A program made the position numbers and the translations under genes. 64,000 bases of DNA from Gliomastix tumulicola. Its lineage: Eukaryota > Ascomycota > Sordariomycetes > Hypocreales > Bionectriaceae. The DNA lies in assembly GCA_001599755.1 (NCBI GenBank), contig BCHX01000008.1:310001-374000 (forward strand), in the 5' to 3' direction. The notes under the pieces were generated by a model. It saw only the letters and a program-made list of their open reading frames with translations, was not told the DNA's origin and ran no database searches. Below, in pieces: positions 24,222-33,900 of the stretch. How positions within the stretch are numbered: position 1 is the stretch's first letter; each line of letters starts with the position of its first letter.

Positions 24222-24806
24222 GACTGACGGCAAGATTGCAATGCGATGCTGGACGATCCGGGTGTCCAGGGGGGGTGATGACACGGAAGTGGTCATTCTT
24301 TAAGGGCCCGAAGAGAGAAAGGGGGGCGGGGTCTTCTGCGTTCAGGCGACACGGAAGAAAGCGAGCTGGATCCAGTCTCTCGTGTCCGCTTCTTATCCGG
24401 GGCGGTTCAAGCCGCATTTCCGGGCAAAGCGACCAAACGATTGCAAGAGAGGAGGAGTCTGTTGATAGCGGCTACGGATTAGCCTCTTCCAATTAGCCTG
24501 CGCTGTAAGCGAGGAAACGTGAGGATCATCACAAATAAATCATAGGTTATGATAGCTTAGTTACTGTCTCGTCTCCAACATCCAACCCCATTACTTAGCA
24601 GAGCTCAAGATGCAGCCGTGGCATGTGTGCATTGCATGAATGTATTGTCTGAATGACCAATTCGTGCCCCATTTATTTCCTCTCGTTTCAATTGGCGCGC
24701 AAGCACGCACACCAGACATACATACATACATACATACATACATACATACGTACGTACGTACGTATATTCATACATACTTGTATCGGCAAGCGGTCTCCCA
24801 GGACGT
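24222..24806. other. Intergenic with tetranucleotide microsatellite
   Basis: A 585-bp gap upstream of the dehydrogenase and downstream of the racemase-like gene. Apart from the microsatellite I see no gene or repeat. Confidence 0.45.
24715..24765. repeat. (CATA)n/(CGTA)n microsatellite
   Basis: An uninterrupted run of CATA units changes to CGTA units near 24749, immediately downstream of the racemase-like stop codon. The switch differs by a single A/G position per unit. It is probably in the 3' untranslated region and should be length-polymorphic. Confidence 0.9.
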
Positions 24807-25671
24807 TCAAAGCTTACTCTCCTGCAGCTCGATTCCCGTCCGTGGTCTGCGCTGCCTTGCCTCAATCTTCTCAGTCTCAGTCCACTCTGCAAAGCCCCTG
24901 CGAGCCAATCCCGAGTAGAACCACTCGCCCAGCGTATACACATCGTAGACTGGCAATTTCACCGCTTTTTGAATCGCCCGGGCGAATGGAGGCAATTGCG
25001 TGCACTCGAGGACAATGGCTCCGACATTGGGATGCTCCGAGACGAGCTCCTCGGCAGCGGCAACCAGCTCCGCCTCAAGCTTTTCGTGAATATAGGGATG
25101 TCCATCGCGAATCACACGTCGTAGCTCTCCTGGGTCTGGACATCCCATGATGGGAATAGACTCCGCGTTGGAGATACCCAACTGTGTAAAGTGCTTCGTC
25201 CGAAGTCTTGCTCCGTCAAATGTGATGACGCCAGGCACCTTTCCCGGCGGCAATATACCCTGGAGAGCTGGAATTTGCAGTAGAGACGAAGTTGCTATCG
25301 GCACAGAGAGAAGCTTTGACAGCCTGTTCACGTAGCATTAGAGATGAGGTGCGTAATAACCCTTCTGGGCTATAGGATGTGTGGCCATACCTGGGCTGTG
25401 CCATGGCCAGAAAGCCGCAGCTCGTGATAATGCCCACACAGCCTTGTGCTATGAGCTTCTCCGACGCGCTGACGAAGTTGGCGATGAACTCATCGGAGTA
25501 CTCATCTCCCGACACGAGCTGAACAAGAAGCGAACCCTTGGCGACCTCTTGGATAATGGGGAAGGACCATGTCCTGTTGTTGAAACCATCGCCTGGTGGT
25601 CTGTGGAAATTGATTTCCGTGGCGAGAAAGCCCAGCGGAGGGCGATTGTCGAACCCGGCCATAGTTGCCAT
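24807..25671 (-). CDS. Asp/Glu/hydantoin racemase-like protein, peroxisomal
   Basis: Cofactor-independent racemase superfamily member (aspartate/glutamate or hydantoin racemase, maleate isomerase fold). Two exons join in frame: 25671-25391 and 25323-24807, giving 265 residues. The paired catalytic cysteines of the family are visible as IITSCGFLA in the N-terminal half and IVLECTQLPP in the C-terminal half. The start at 25671 (MATMAGFDNRPPLGFL) is chosen because the conserved first strand follows; upstream in-frame sequence is low-quality. The protein ends ESKL, a strong peroxisomal targeting signal type 1. It is divergent from the class II aldolase gene (427 bp). It may racemise or isomerise an intermediate handled with the peroxisomal oxidase nearby; that link is inference. 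Confidence 0.88.
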
Positions 25672-26098
25672 TTTCAGGGTGCTGCCTTCCGATATTTCTT
25701 TGTCTGGACAGGCGAAGATGAATATCAGGATGTGTACCAGGTTTGGAATTCTGCACTTATTACAGAATACATCACATCGGTTTGTATACACTCTATCCCT
25801 GAGTCGTTCATCATGGGGTGGGTACGCTAGCGGAAGAATACGAGGGCGTGGCTGTAGTACGGAGCCATTTGCGATTTGCGGACTCGGAGTCCATGACTCG
25901 GGCTCCGTGATCGGGTCAGGCCGTCTGACAGTCGCCACTGCCAAGCTGACTGGGGAGTGGTGATTGCGTCAAAGCCCCCTCACGAGACGATATTAAAGTA
26001 CCATGGTTGCGTGAATAAAGTGGTTAAGCGATAGCAAATGGCAACTCTCGACACAGTCGAGGCGACTCATAATCTTAGTTCGCATTTTGCAATTTGCC
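25672..26098. promoter_or_regulatory. Divergent promoter, racemase-like / aldolase genes
   Basis: A 427-bp region between two outward-facing genes, probably shared by both. No independent gene is supported. Confidence 0.4.
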
Positions 26099-27307
26099 AT
26101 GTCTGCTACCGCGGTTACCGCTACATCTCAAGCCAGTGCACCGGCACTTGGCCTTGAGGCTCCGGAACACATCGACGACGGGGGTAGTGTCCTGAATACC
26201 AACATCGATGGCTCCGAGCCTACACGACTGCACGTCGTGCCTGCTTTCAAGGACAAGCATGAGGAGCGCACTTGGGCCAAGCAGCAGATGGCTGGTGCTT
26301 TCCGGGTTTTTGCAAAGCTGGGTTACGCAGATGGCGCTTCTGGCCACATCAGCCTCCGAGGTTTGTTCGCAACTTTCACTACGTTAGACGAATGACTCCG
26401 CTAAATTCACACTATAACAACAAAGATCCTGTCCGGACAGACTGTTTTTGGATCAGTAAGTCTTCTTTTGATAGGTAGCAATATGTATGAGACCTGTGCA
26501 GATCCTGACAAAGACTGGCAGACCCATATGCGCAGCACTTCTCTACGATCAACGCCAGTGATCTCGTCCTCGTTGACGAGGAGGGCAAACCGGTCGAACC
26601 GACCAAGTCCAAGGTGAATGCCGCCGGCTTCATCATCCACTCAAGTATTCACAAAGCCCGGCCGGACATCAATGCCGCTTGCCACCTTCACTCTCCTCAC
26701 GGTAGGGCCTGGTCAACATTTGGCAAGCCCATTGAAATGCTCAACCAAGGTAAGCTCCCCGTAACGGCCCCAGATTCCCTCTGTCTCTCCCTTTCCTCTC
26801 TCCCTTTTGTTGGGTGTTCTTTTTTGGCTGATGGCGAGATAAGATTCTTGCATGTTCTACGACGATCTGGCCGTGTACGAAGGTTTTGGAGGAATCGTCT
26901 TGGCTAAGGAAGAGGGCGAGCGTCTTGCCGCTGCTCTCGGTCCCAAGCACAAGAACGCTATTTTGCAGAACCATGGGTAGGTGACCTGTCTTATGTTTGA
27001 ATTTCAGGAATACTGAGCACTAACTTTTTTTCTTCTTCTTCTTTTTCTCTTTTTTAAAAAAAGAATAATTACTTGTGGCGAAACCATGGGCGAGGCAGCT
27101 GCCTTCTTCATTGCTCTAGAGAGAGCGTGCCAGGCCCAGTTGCTAGTAGAGGCTGCAGCAGCTAGCGGGATCAGCAAAAGGTATGTCGGCGATGAAGAGG
27201 CAAAATATACCAAGAGGTGCTCTGGTTCGCCGGCATGCATGTATATGCAATTCCTACCGGAGTATAATGCAATTATTCAAGAGACAAATGGTAGCTTTTT
27301 GCTTTAG
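26099..27307 (+). CDS. Class II aldolase/adducin domain protein
   Basis: Zinc-dependent class II aldolase-fold protein, as in fungal meiotically up-regulated Mug14-like proteins. Related enzymes cleave or decarboxylate sugar-acid phosphates. Five exons join in frame: 26099-26360, 26426-26455, 26522-26749, 26844-26976 and 27064-27307, giving 298 residues. Exon 2 is only 30 bp but restores the conserved run GHISLRDPVRTDCFWIN across two introns. The zinc-binding histidines are seen in HLHSPHGRAW and in LQNHG at the exon 4 end, with IITCGETMGEA after. ATG 26099 follows an in-frame non-ATG stretch. The last intron ends in a T-rich then A-rich tract. No peroxisomal tail. It likely acts with the divergent racemase-like enzyme. 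Confidence 0.9.
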
Positions 27308-27973
27308 ATAAAAAGTATTAAGCACGCACTACACCGGAAAAGTACGACACTAGTTAGGTTCTCAATTGCGGAGTAAAATCAAGGTTGATATGCCGTCGCG
27401 TCCTCCTCAGAACCCGCTGGCTGGCTTGGTGATATGCTAGTTACACTCAACGTATGGCTAAGTTTGGCGTCAAATGAAGGCTGGAAGGCCAAATAAATAT
27501 TTGTGCCACGCGCCTTCATGCCTCACGTCATGCCTTGCCTATGCCTCGAACTGCGGCTCTTGCTGCGCCTCGTTCTAGTAGTAGTAGGTACGCCGTGGTA
27601 GAAAAAGGGGGCTGAATAAGACAGCATCCCAATTCACGTATTTTTTTTTTGGCCACATCTTTACCTGTTCTGGTCACGGCCATGTCAAATTGTACACTTT
27701 TTTTTCGATTAACTCCATGTAACACTTTCCTTAAGTGCAACACGTAAAACCGCTATGGAGGTATTAGTTATATAATTGTGACTCCTTATATTGATGATGC
27801 CTAGCAAGGCCACGTAATTAAACTCGAGTACATGTAGCTCGGGACACTTATTAGTAAGTATTAAGTGAGTCTAAAGTGATGACTGGATTTAGAGCCCCTA
27901 GGCGACGTATGGTAAATCTTGCATAGCAAGCCGGGGCGTCGCTAAGACCATTAAATATAATAGTACATGCTAT
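27308..27973. other. Intergenic transition towards the left AT block, with repeat D
   Basis: A 666-bp region after the aldolase stop. It holds repeat D copy 2 and then becomes progressively AT-richer before repeat C starts at about 27974. No gene is supported. Confidence 0.5.
27410..27592. repeat. Dispersed repeat D, copy 2
   Basis: Collinear with the copy at 14028-14210 in the same orientation, sharing ggctgg, agttayactcaacgta, gcgtcaaa and tatgccttgcctatgc. The two copies are about 13.4 kb apart and bracket the sugar-porter-to-aldolase gene group. Confidence 0.6.
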
Positions 27974-28445
27974 TGTGAACCGGACACGCCCGACTCAATG
28001 AACAACGCTGTTGTTGAACTTGGAAGAATTTGGTGCTTCCAGGCCCAGGCCTGGAAGAACCTAAGACCTAGACAGCTCTCATAGACCTATATAAAACACT
28101 TTATAATATCTTAAAATCTAGCTATAATAATAATATACTCTTTTAACTATATATTAATTATTAAAACCTCTTTATTATTATTAAAACCTTATTTTTATAA
28201 GCCTTTTACTAATTAAAATATTATTATATTTTTTTAAGTATTTTTTTACTTTATTTTTATTAATTTTCTTATTTATTTTTAAAAATATAATTTTAAGGTT
28301 TTAAATATTATTAAATTTAATTTTTCTTTATTTATATATTAAATTTTATTTAAAATAAATTTATTTTAATAAAATTAAGCTATAGTATATTTTATTAAAA
28401 TAAATAGAATTATTAAAGTATAGTAAATTAATATTTCCTCTTCTT
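27974..28445 (-). repeat. Repeat C (solo-LTR-like), copy 1, half RIP-mutated
   Basis: About 472 bp, the reverse complement of 40558-41028. It begins TGTGAACC and ends next to the family A remnant. The first ~110 bp (to about 28085) keep normal G+C, whereas the rest is almost pure A/T. The matching part of the other copy differs almost only by C-to-T and G-to-A. No matching short target duplication was found for this copy, so it may be a recombination product. Confidence 0.7.
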
Positions 28446-29562
28446 AATAGGGGTTTTATTAATATAAAAGCTATTAAGCTTAAAGTAAAAGGTAATTTTC
28501 TTTTAAATATTAATTATTAAATAACTCTATAGAAATATTTACTAATTATTATTATTATTAATAAACTTTTAATTTATTTTTAGCTTATACTTTATTACTA
28601 TAAACTAGGTATAAAATATTCCCTTTAAGTTATTATAAGAGTCCTCTAGTAAAAATAACTTATAATAAATTAATTTTAAAGCTAGGTCTTAAATAACTCT
28701 TATTAATTAAGGAAGTAACTCTTATAATAAAGTTAATATAAATAGTTATTCTTTAATAAATATTTATTTTAATATAATTATATAATTAAGGAATATTTAA
28801 AGGCTTTATCCTATAATAGTAATTATTTCTCTTAGTACTTTTACTCTCTTAGCTAGTACTATTTATTATTTTTAATATAATTTATTAATATAATTTAATT
28901 AATTTTTTATTTAAAAGAGTTCTACCTATAAGTTAATAATTACTACTAATTTAGGGGAAATAGTTCGCTGTTTAGCTGTGTAGTCACCGTGTAGCCGTCG
29001 TGCTACTTAATTAAGTAGAGCTATCTAGTCGGTGTTTCTCCTATGTATTTATTATTAAATAGAGCTGACAAGCTACCTAATTAGGTAGCATAAAGGTAAT
29101 ATAAAGAGAGAGCCTTTAAATCTTCCCCCTCTAATTAGGTTAATTAATATTAAGATGGAAGATGGTAAAATTTTCTATCTACCTAATTAAGTAGAGCCCG
29201 CCCCCTTATTAGGGCCTAGGCCTAGGTCTAATACCCTAAGTCACTACTTATATAATATTACTAAATTATATTATATTAAAAATAGTAAGTATTTATATTC
29301 TTAGGGAAGAGAAGAATTCTAAGTATATATTTATTATTATTAATTTCTTTTTAATAAAGAGAAGAATTTTAAATATAATAAATTAGCCCTAAGGTATTTA
29401 TAGGTTAAGTATTAATAGTAGTATTAAAATTCTTACTTAAAAAGGAGAGGCTTTTAATTAAATCTAATTAAAGGTATCTTTTTAAGCTATATTAAGGTTA
29501 TATATTTAATTATATAATAGTACTTTAGACTAGTTCTAAGGCTAAGCGTAGCTTAAACTATA
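28446..29562 (-). mobile_element. Ty3-type retroelement fragment, family A, reverse orientation
   Basis: Reverse complement of the 5' end of the family A element at 45991-46800. The LTR lies at about 29371-29562 and starts, on the minus strand, TATAGTTTAAGC. The 5' internal sequence extends down to about 28446, where repeat C begins. It is split by a 296-bp solo B LTR. The uninterrupted A copy at about 46310 serves as the empty site. Confidence 0.75.
28947..29242 (-). mobile_element. Solo LTR of family B
   Basis: A 296-bp copy of the LTRs found at 41473-41768 and 63372-63667, in reverse orientation and with no internal region. It is flanked by perfect 5-bp duplications ACTAC at 28942-28946 and 29243-29247. 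The family A copy near 46310 lacks the insertion. About 28970-29020 still keeps CG, TG and CA dinucleotides, so RIP is uneven here. The exact LTR edge could shift by one base. Confidence 0.85.
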
Positions 29563-30480
29563 ATAATAAATACTTTACTAATTTTATAAATAAGCTTTAT
29601 TTATTTAAAACTTTACTCTTCTTCTTAATAACTTTATAGTTACTTAAAACTTAATTATTATATTTATAAAATAAAATAATTAAATAATCTCTACTTAATA
29701 TAGTAACTATAAGGGAAAACCTTAAAACCTTTAATAATAATATAAAATAAAGTAATAATATATTAATTCTTAGTATTTTATTAATAAAATAATTTTATAA
29801 TATAACTTAATATTTTATTAATAAAAAATAAAATAAATAAAAGATAAAAAGAATAAAGAACTTATAAAGTAAATATTATACTACTTAAATAAGTTTTAAA
29901 ATAGAGACCTTTAAAGGGGAGAGATTATATTATAACTTAATTAATATAATTATAGAATTATAAGCCTTATAAGTCTTATAAGTAAATATAATTAAGAAAT
30001 ATTTTATTTTAAAGTAAATAATTACCTTATACTTATAGTTTATAAGAAATAAATAAACTATTAAGTAAATTAAAATATAAACTTAATAATAAGCTATATT
30101 ATAAATTATAAAACTATTATATATATATTTTATAATTATTATTTAAATAAATTAAATAGTTTACTAATTATTAATAAAGTATTTTATTTAAAAGTAATTT
30201 CTATTAATAAATATTTCAGTTTAAAGAGTTCTTTATTATATATATTATAATACTATTAATACTTATACTTACTTACTATATTTACTACTTACTTAATTAA
30301 GATATTTTAATATTCTAAGAATATAAAATTATTTAAACTTTAATTTAATTACCTTACACTAGATAAATCACTTTATTTATTACACTAACTAGCTAATATT
30401 AGTATTCTCTAGAGAGTTATTATAATTAGAGCTAACTCTAGAGTCTTCCATCTTATCTACTATTAAATAGATCTTTAGGT

Positions 30481-30947
30481 GCGCTAAAGTTCTATTAAGA
30501 TCCAGAAGTATTTTAACATGAGTCAGGCGTATAGAAATCATGCTAAGCCTTCACCAGCTTAGCAACAGCCTGTGAGCCATTACGTATGTTAGTATCTTAC
30601 AGCACTGCCCTACTTATGCACTTGCTGTGCCACCCCCAACAACTAATCAGTTTGCCCAGGTGGAAGACTGGTGGGGGTGTCTTAGGTGACGTGCTTTGCG
30701 TCGACTTTAAATCTTTGGTTCGCAAGGCGTGGTTCGCAAGTCATGACATCATTTCAGTTGTGGTTCGCCTTGCCCGATGAGGCGTGCAGCGCTGACGTGT
30801 TTGGCGTTGCTGCCTAACAGGCTAATGCACTCGAATGACATAAACCACCGACAACCCAGAGACATCGCACGTTTTCAGCGGTCGTAATGCATTCGATACC
30901 AACAACTTAATATCCTAGAGCCAGATTCTACGCCGAGACACTAGAAC
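30481..30947. promoter_or_regulatory. Upstream region of the CHAT gene, with repeat E copy 1
   Basis: Composition returns to normal after about 30480. The region contains repeat E copy 1 and, at 30717-30775, the direct repeat ggttcgcaag plus an inverted pair gcaaggcg / cgccttgc able to form a stem. The CHAT ATG follows at 30948. No gene is supported here. Confidence 0.45.
30591..30705. repeat. Repeat E, copy 1 (upstream of CHAT gene)
   Basis: Diverged direct copy of 39096-39225. Anchors are a shared cttacag, ttatgcac and ttgcccaggtgg (30652-30663 here, 39171-39182 there), followed by a G-rich ggtgggg/ggcgggg. It ends about 240 bp before the CHAT start codon. Confidence 0.6.
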
Positions 30948-33900
30948 ATGGAAGAGCAATTCAACAATGCGGATATTCACCAACAGATCAGCTTTCTGCG
31001 AGAAACGCTGCCACAGCTTCCCGAGCCTAGGATGCAGATCGCGTGGATGATGAAGCTGTCGCTTCTTCTCGTTCAACGGTCCACGCAGATATCATCCAGT
31101 CCTCCCCGTCAAGATCTCCAAGAAGCAGTGAGCTGGGCGCGTAGGATCCTGCACGTCAAAGAAGTGACAGGAGATGACTACGAAGATTGTTGGTGCCGTG
31201 CCAACCTGGGGCAATGTCTTTTCTTCCTGTATGATTGCACGAAGAACGATGACGAGCTGGAGGAGGCGATCACTGCCGGTCTTGCTGCTGTCGACTGTTT
31301 CAATGGCGATGGAGTGGCCGGAGGGCCAGATATCGCGACACGCTCGACCGCATTGCGCGGCCTGTCAGCTGCCATGGGCAGACGCGCGAAAGTGAAGCAC
31401 TCAGCAGAGGATCTACAACGGGCCATCGACTGGTCAGAACAAGCCTTGCGCCTCCCCGACCCGTCGAAGCGAGCAGAAGCCCTCTCCCGCCACGGAAATC
31501 TACTCACTACGCGATATAAACACACTGCCAGTGTGGATGATCTGGAGGAGGGAGTGAAGTACCAGCGCCTGGCCGTTAAAGAGACATCACGAGGCGATCT
31601 TCAAGGCCAATTGCTCGTATCTGAGCTATGCGATTCCTTGCGCTCGCTATTCATTCATACGCGATCAACAGAAACACTTGAAGAGATGGTGAAGTTGGCA
31701 AGGGAGATCTACGAGATCGCTCGCGACAACGTCACTGGACAAGCGTGGGCCAATACACAAGGCAACGACATTGCCACGGCCTGGGCTAATCTAGCTGGTA
31801 CATTCGGAGAAAGCTATGACCAAACCAAAGCACTGCCGGATGCCGAGAAAGCACTTGACTGCTGTCAGGAGGCAGTCAGGTCAGGGAATGATGATGAGGA
31901 CTTGCTGTGCAATTTCGGTGACTGCGCTCGCAGACGATATGCACAGACGTACGACGTCCAGCACCGGGGGGAAGCCATCGAAATCCTCAAATCAGTCGTG
32001 CGCAAAATTCCCGACCATCGGCCTCAGCGCAAGGCCTTCGCATGTGCTCTCTCAGTCATGTTGAATGACCAGTTTGAGGCTGGCCAGGACCCCAGGGACC
32101 TAGAGGATGCGCTCAAGTATGCTCAGCAATCCGTGAACATACCTAGAAACACTGAACATCCGGAGCGGCACGCGTCCTGTCTTCTGAGTCTTTCAGAAAC
32201 GCTCTTTAGGATGTACGGTATCAAAGGGGAAAGGGAGCTCCTAACGAGATCGATCGCACTTTCTCAGGAGTCGGAAGCCCTCTATCCTGCAGGTCACGAG
32301 AAACGGCCAGACCTGCTACAGCACCTCGGGCTCCTCCTCCGCTCGAAAGCATTAGTAACGGGCCAGAGAGCCGATATGGATGAGTCTTTTCGTTACACTA
32401 CTGAAGCACTCGAAAGTGACTCTGATAGGGAGGGCTGCTTGGTCAGGCAGACTCATCTTGGATCGGCTTTCCTCGAGCGATTCAATCTGTTTGGGGACGT
32501 AGACGACCTGGTACAGGCAGCCAAGACGATTCGCCAGGCCCTACTTGAGACCCCGAAGGACTGGCCCCTTTTCAGGGGACTGCAGAACAATCTGGCGTCA
32601 GTCCTTGAAACACGGTATATGGCTCTCGGCGATACATCTAGCATGGACGAGGCGATTTCTATCAGCAAGGAGCTTCTGGGTGTTTCAACCGAGGGTTCTG
32701 TGGGGGGAGCAAGGGCACATTACAACTTGGGTACCTTGTACGCCTCGCGCTTTCGTCGAGACAGGAAGATCACGGACGCGGACAAGGCAATCCATTGTTT
32801 CCAGACTGCAGAAGGGCAAATGCCAGCCGTCGCTCCTGCCCACTTGCGCTTTCGCGCGCCCATGGAGCTCAGCGTCTCGCTGACTGACAGGTTCATCCAG
32901 AGAAGCAACCGTATGGACCTTGAGAACGCCATCAGTATTTCACGAAGCGGGCTCGAGTCGTGTCCTGCGAGCTTTACGCCACGCCCATATTGGAAATACA
33001 ATATGAGCATCGCCCTGCATCATCTATATCACGAGACCAAGTCCGAAGAGCTTCTAGATGAGGCTATTCAGCTTGCACGAGAGATCCTCAAGGAAGACCA
33101 CCAGAAGAACACCCTAGAGAGCCTTCGAGGAGCGTTCCTCGTCAATCTTGCCGAGAATCTTCGCATTCGCAGCAGCGCACAAGATCGTCGGGAAGCCCAC
33201 CGAGTTTTCCTGGATGCCCTCCGTTTGCCCACCGCAAAGTCAATCAACCGCCTTACTGCTGGGAAACGCCTGTTGCATGACGCGTTAGACCCCGAAGGGG
33301 GTTTCGAGACGGGGCGGGAGGCTTTAGAAGTCGCTGAGACTACGGTTAACCTTATACCTCTGTCGATTTCAACATTTCTCCAGCCCGCAGATAAAAAAGC
33401 CCTGCTCCAGGAAGGTGCCACTATAGCACGGGATGCAGCGGCGGTTGCGCTACACTTTGGCTACTCGGCTACCACCGCTGTCGATCTGCTGGAGACAGGC
33501 CGCGGCGTCCTCATAGACTCGCTCCGAAGTCTGCGGGCGGACATTGCGGACCTTGAAGACCGGGATCAGATTCTGGCACAGAGATTTGAGGAGCTGCGTG
33601 TTCGTGTTGATAGTTCAAGCCGGAAAAGTTCCATGACGAGTTCGAGAGACGTGGCCGGCGATCAGTACGAGGCAAACCTCGAGCTCAACAAGCTAGTTGA
33701 CGAGATTCGTCTTAAAGATGGGCTCGATCGCTTCATGCGCGGCCCGAGCGAGGTCGAGCTGCGGAACGCAGCCTCGGGAGGTCCCCTCGTCATCGTCAAC
33801 ATCAGTAAGCATCGTTGCGATGCCTTGATCAACGAGAAAGACAAGGGCATGAGACATGTGTTACTGCCGATCTCGCTAGATGATGTTGTCACCGAAGCCG

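Larger units (their letters stand above)
28086..30480. other. Left AT-rich RIP-mutated block
   Basis: About 2.4 kb of extreme A+T. CpA, TpG and CpG are almost absent over most of it, while TpA is very common, which is the pattern of repeat-induced point mutation. It contains repeat C, a reverse-oriented family A fragment and a solo B LTR. The part from 29563 to 30480 I cannot assign, except for a weak likeness of 30110-30200 to 39640-39710. Confidence 0.85.

Noticed and set aside
24715..24765. Regular repeats that could suggest a CRISPR-like array
   Set aside because: The unit is 4 bp with no spacers; it is a plain microsatellite in a eukaryotic genome.
1..27973. A secondary-metabolite gene cluster (PKS, NRPS, terpene cyclase)
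   Set aside because: No backbone synthase is present; the genes are catabolic enzymes, transporters and regulators.
28947..29242. Reading repeat B as a MITE or DNA transposon with imperfect TTAGGG inverted ends
   Set aside because: Two further 296-bp copies flank a 22-kb region with retroelement genes, a purine tract and a 5-bp duplication, so it is an LTR.
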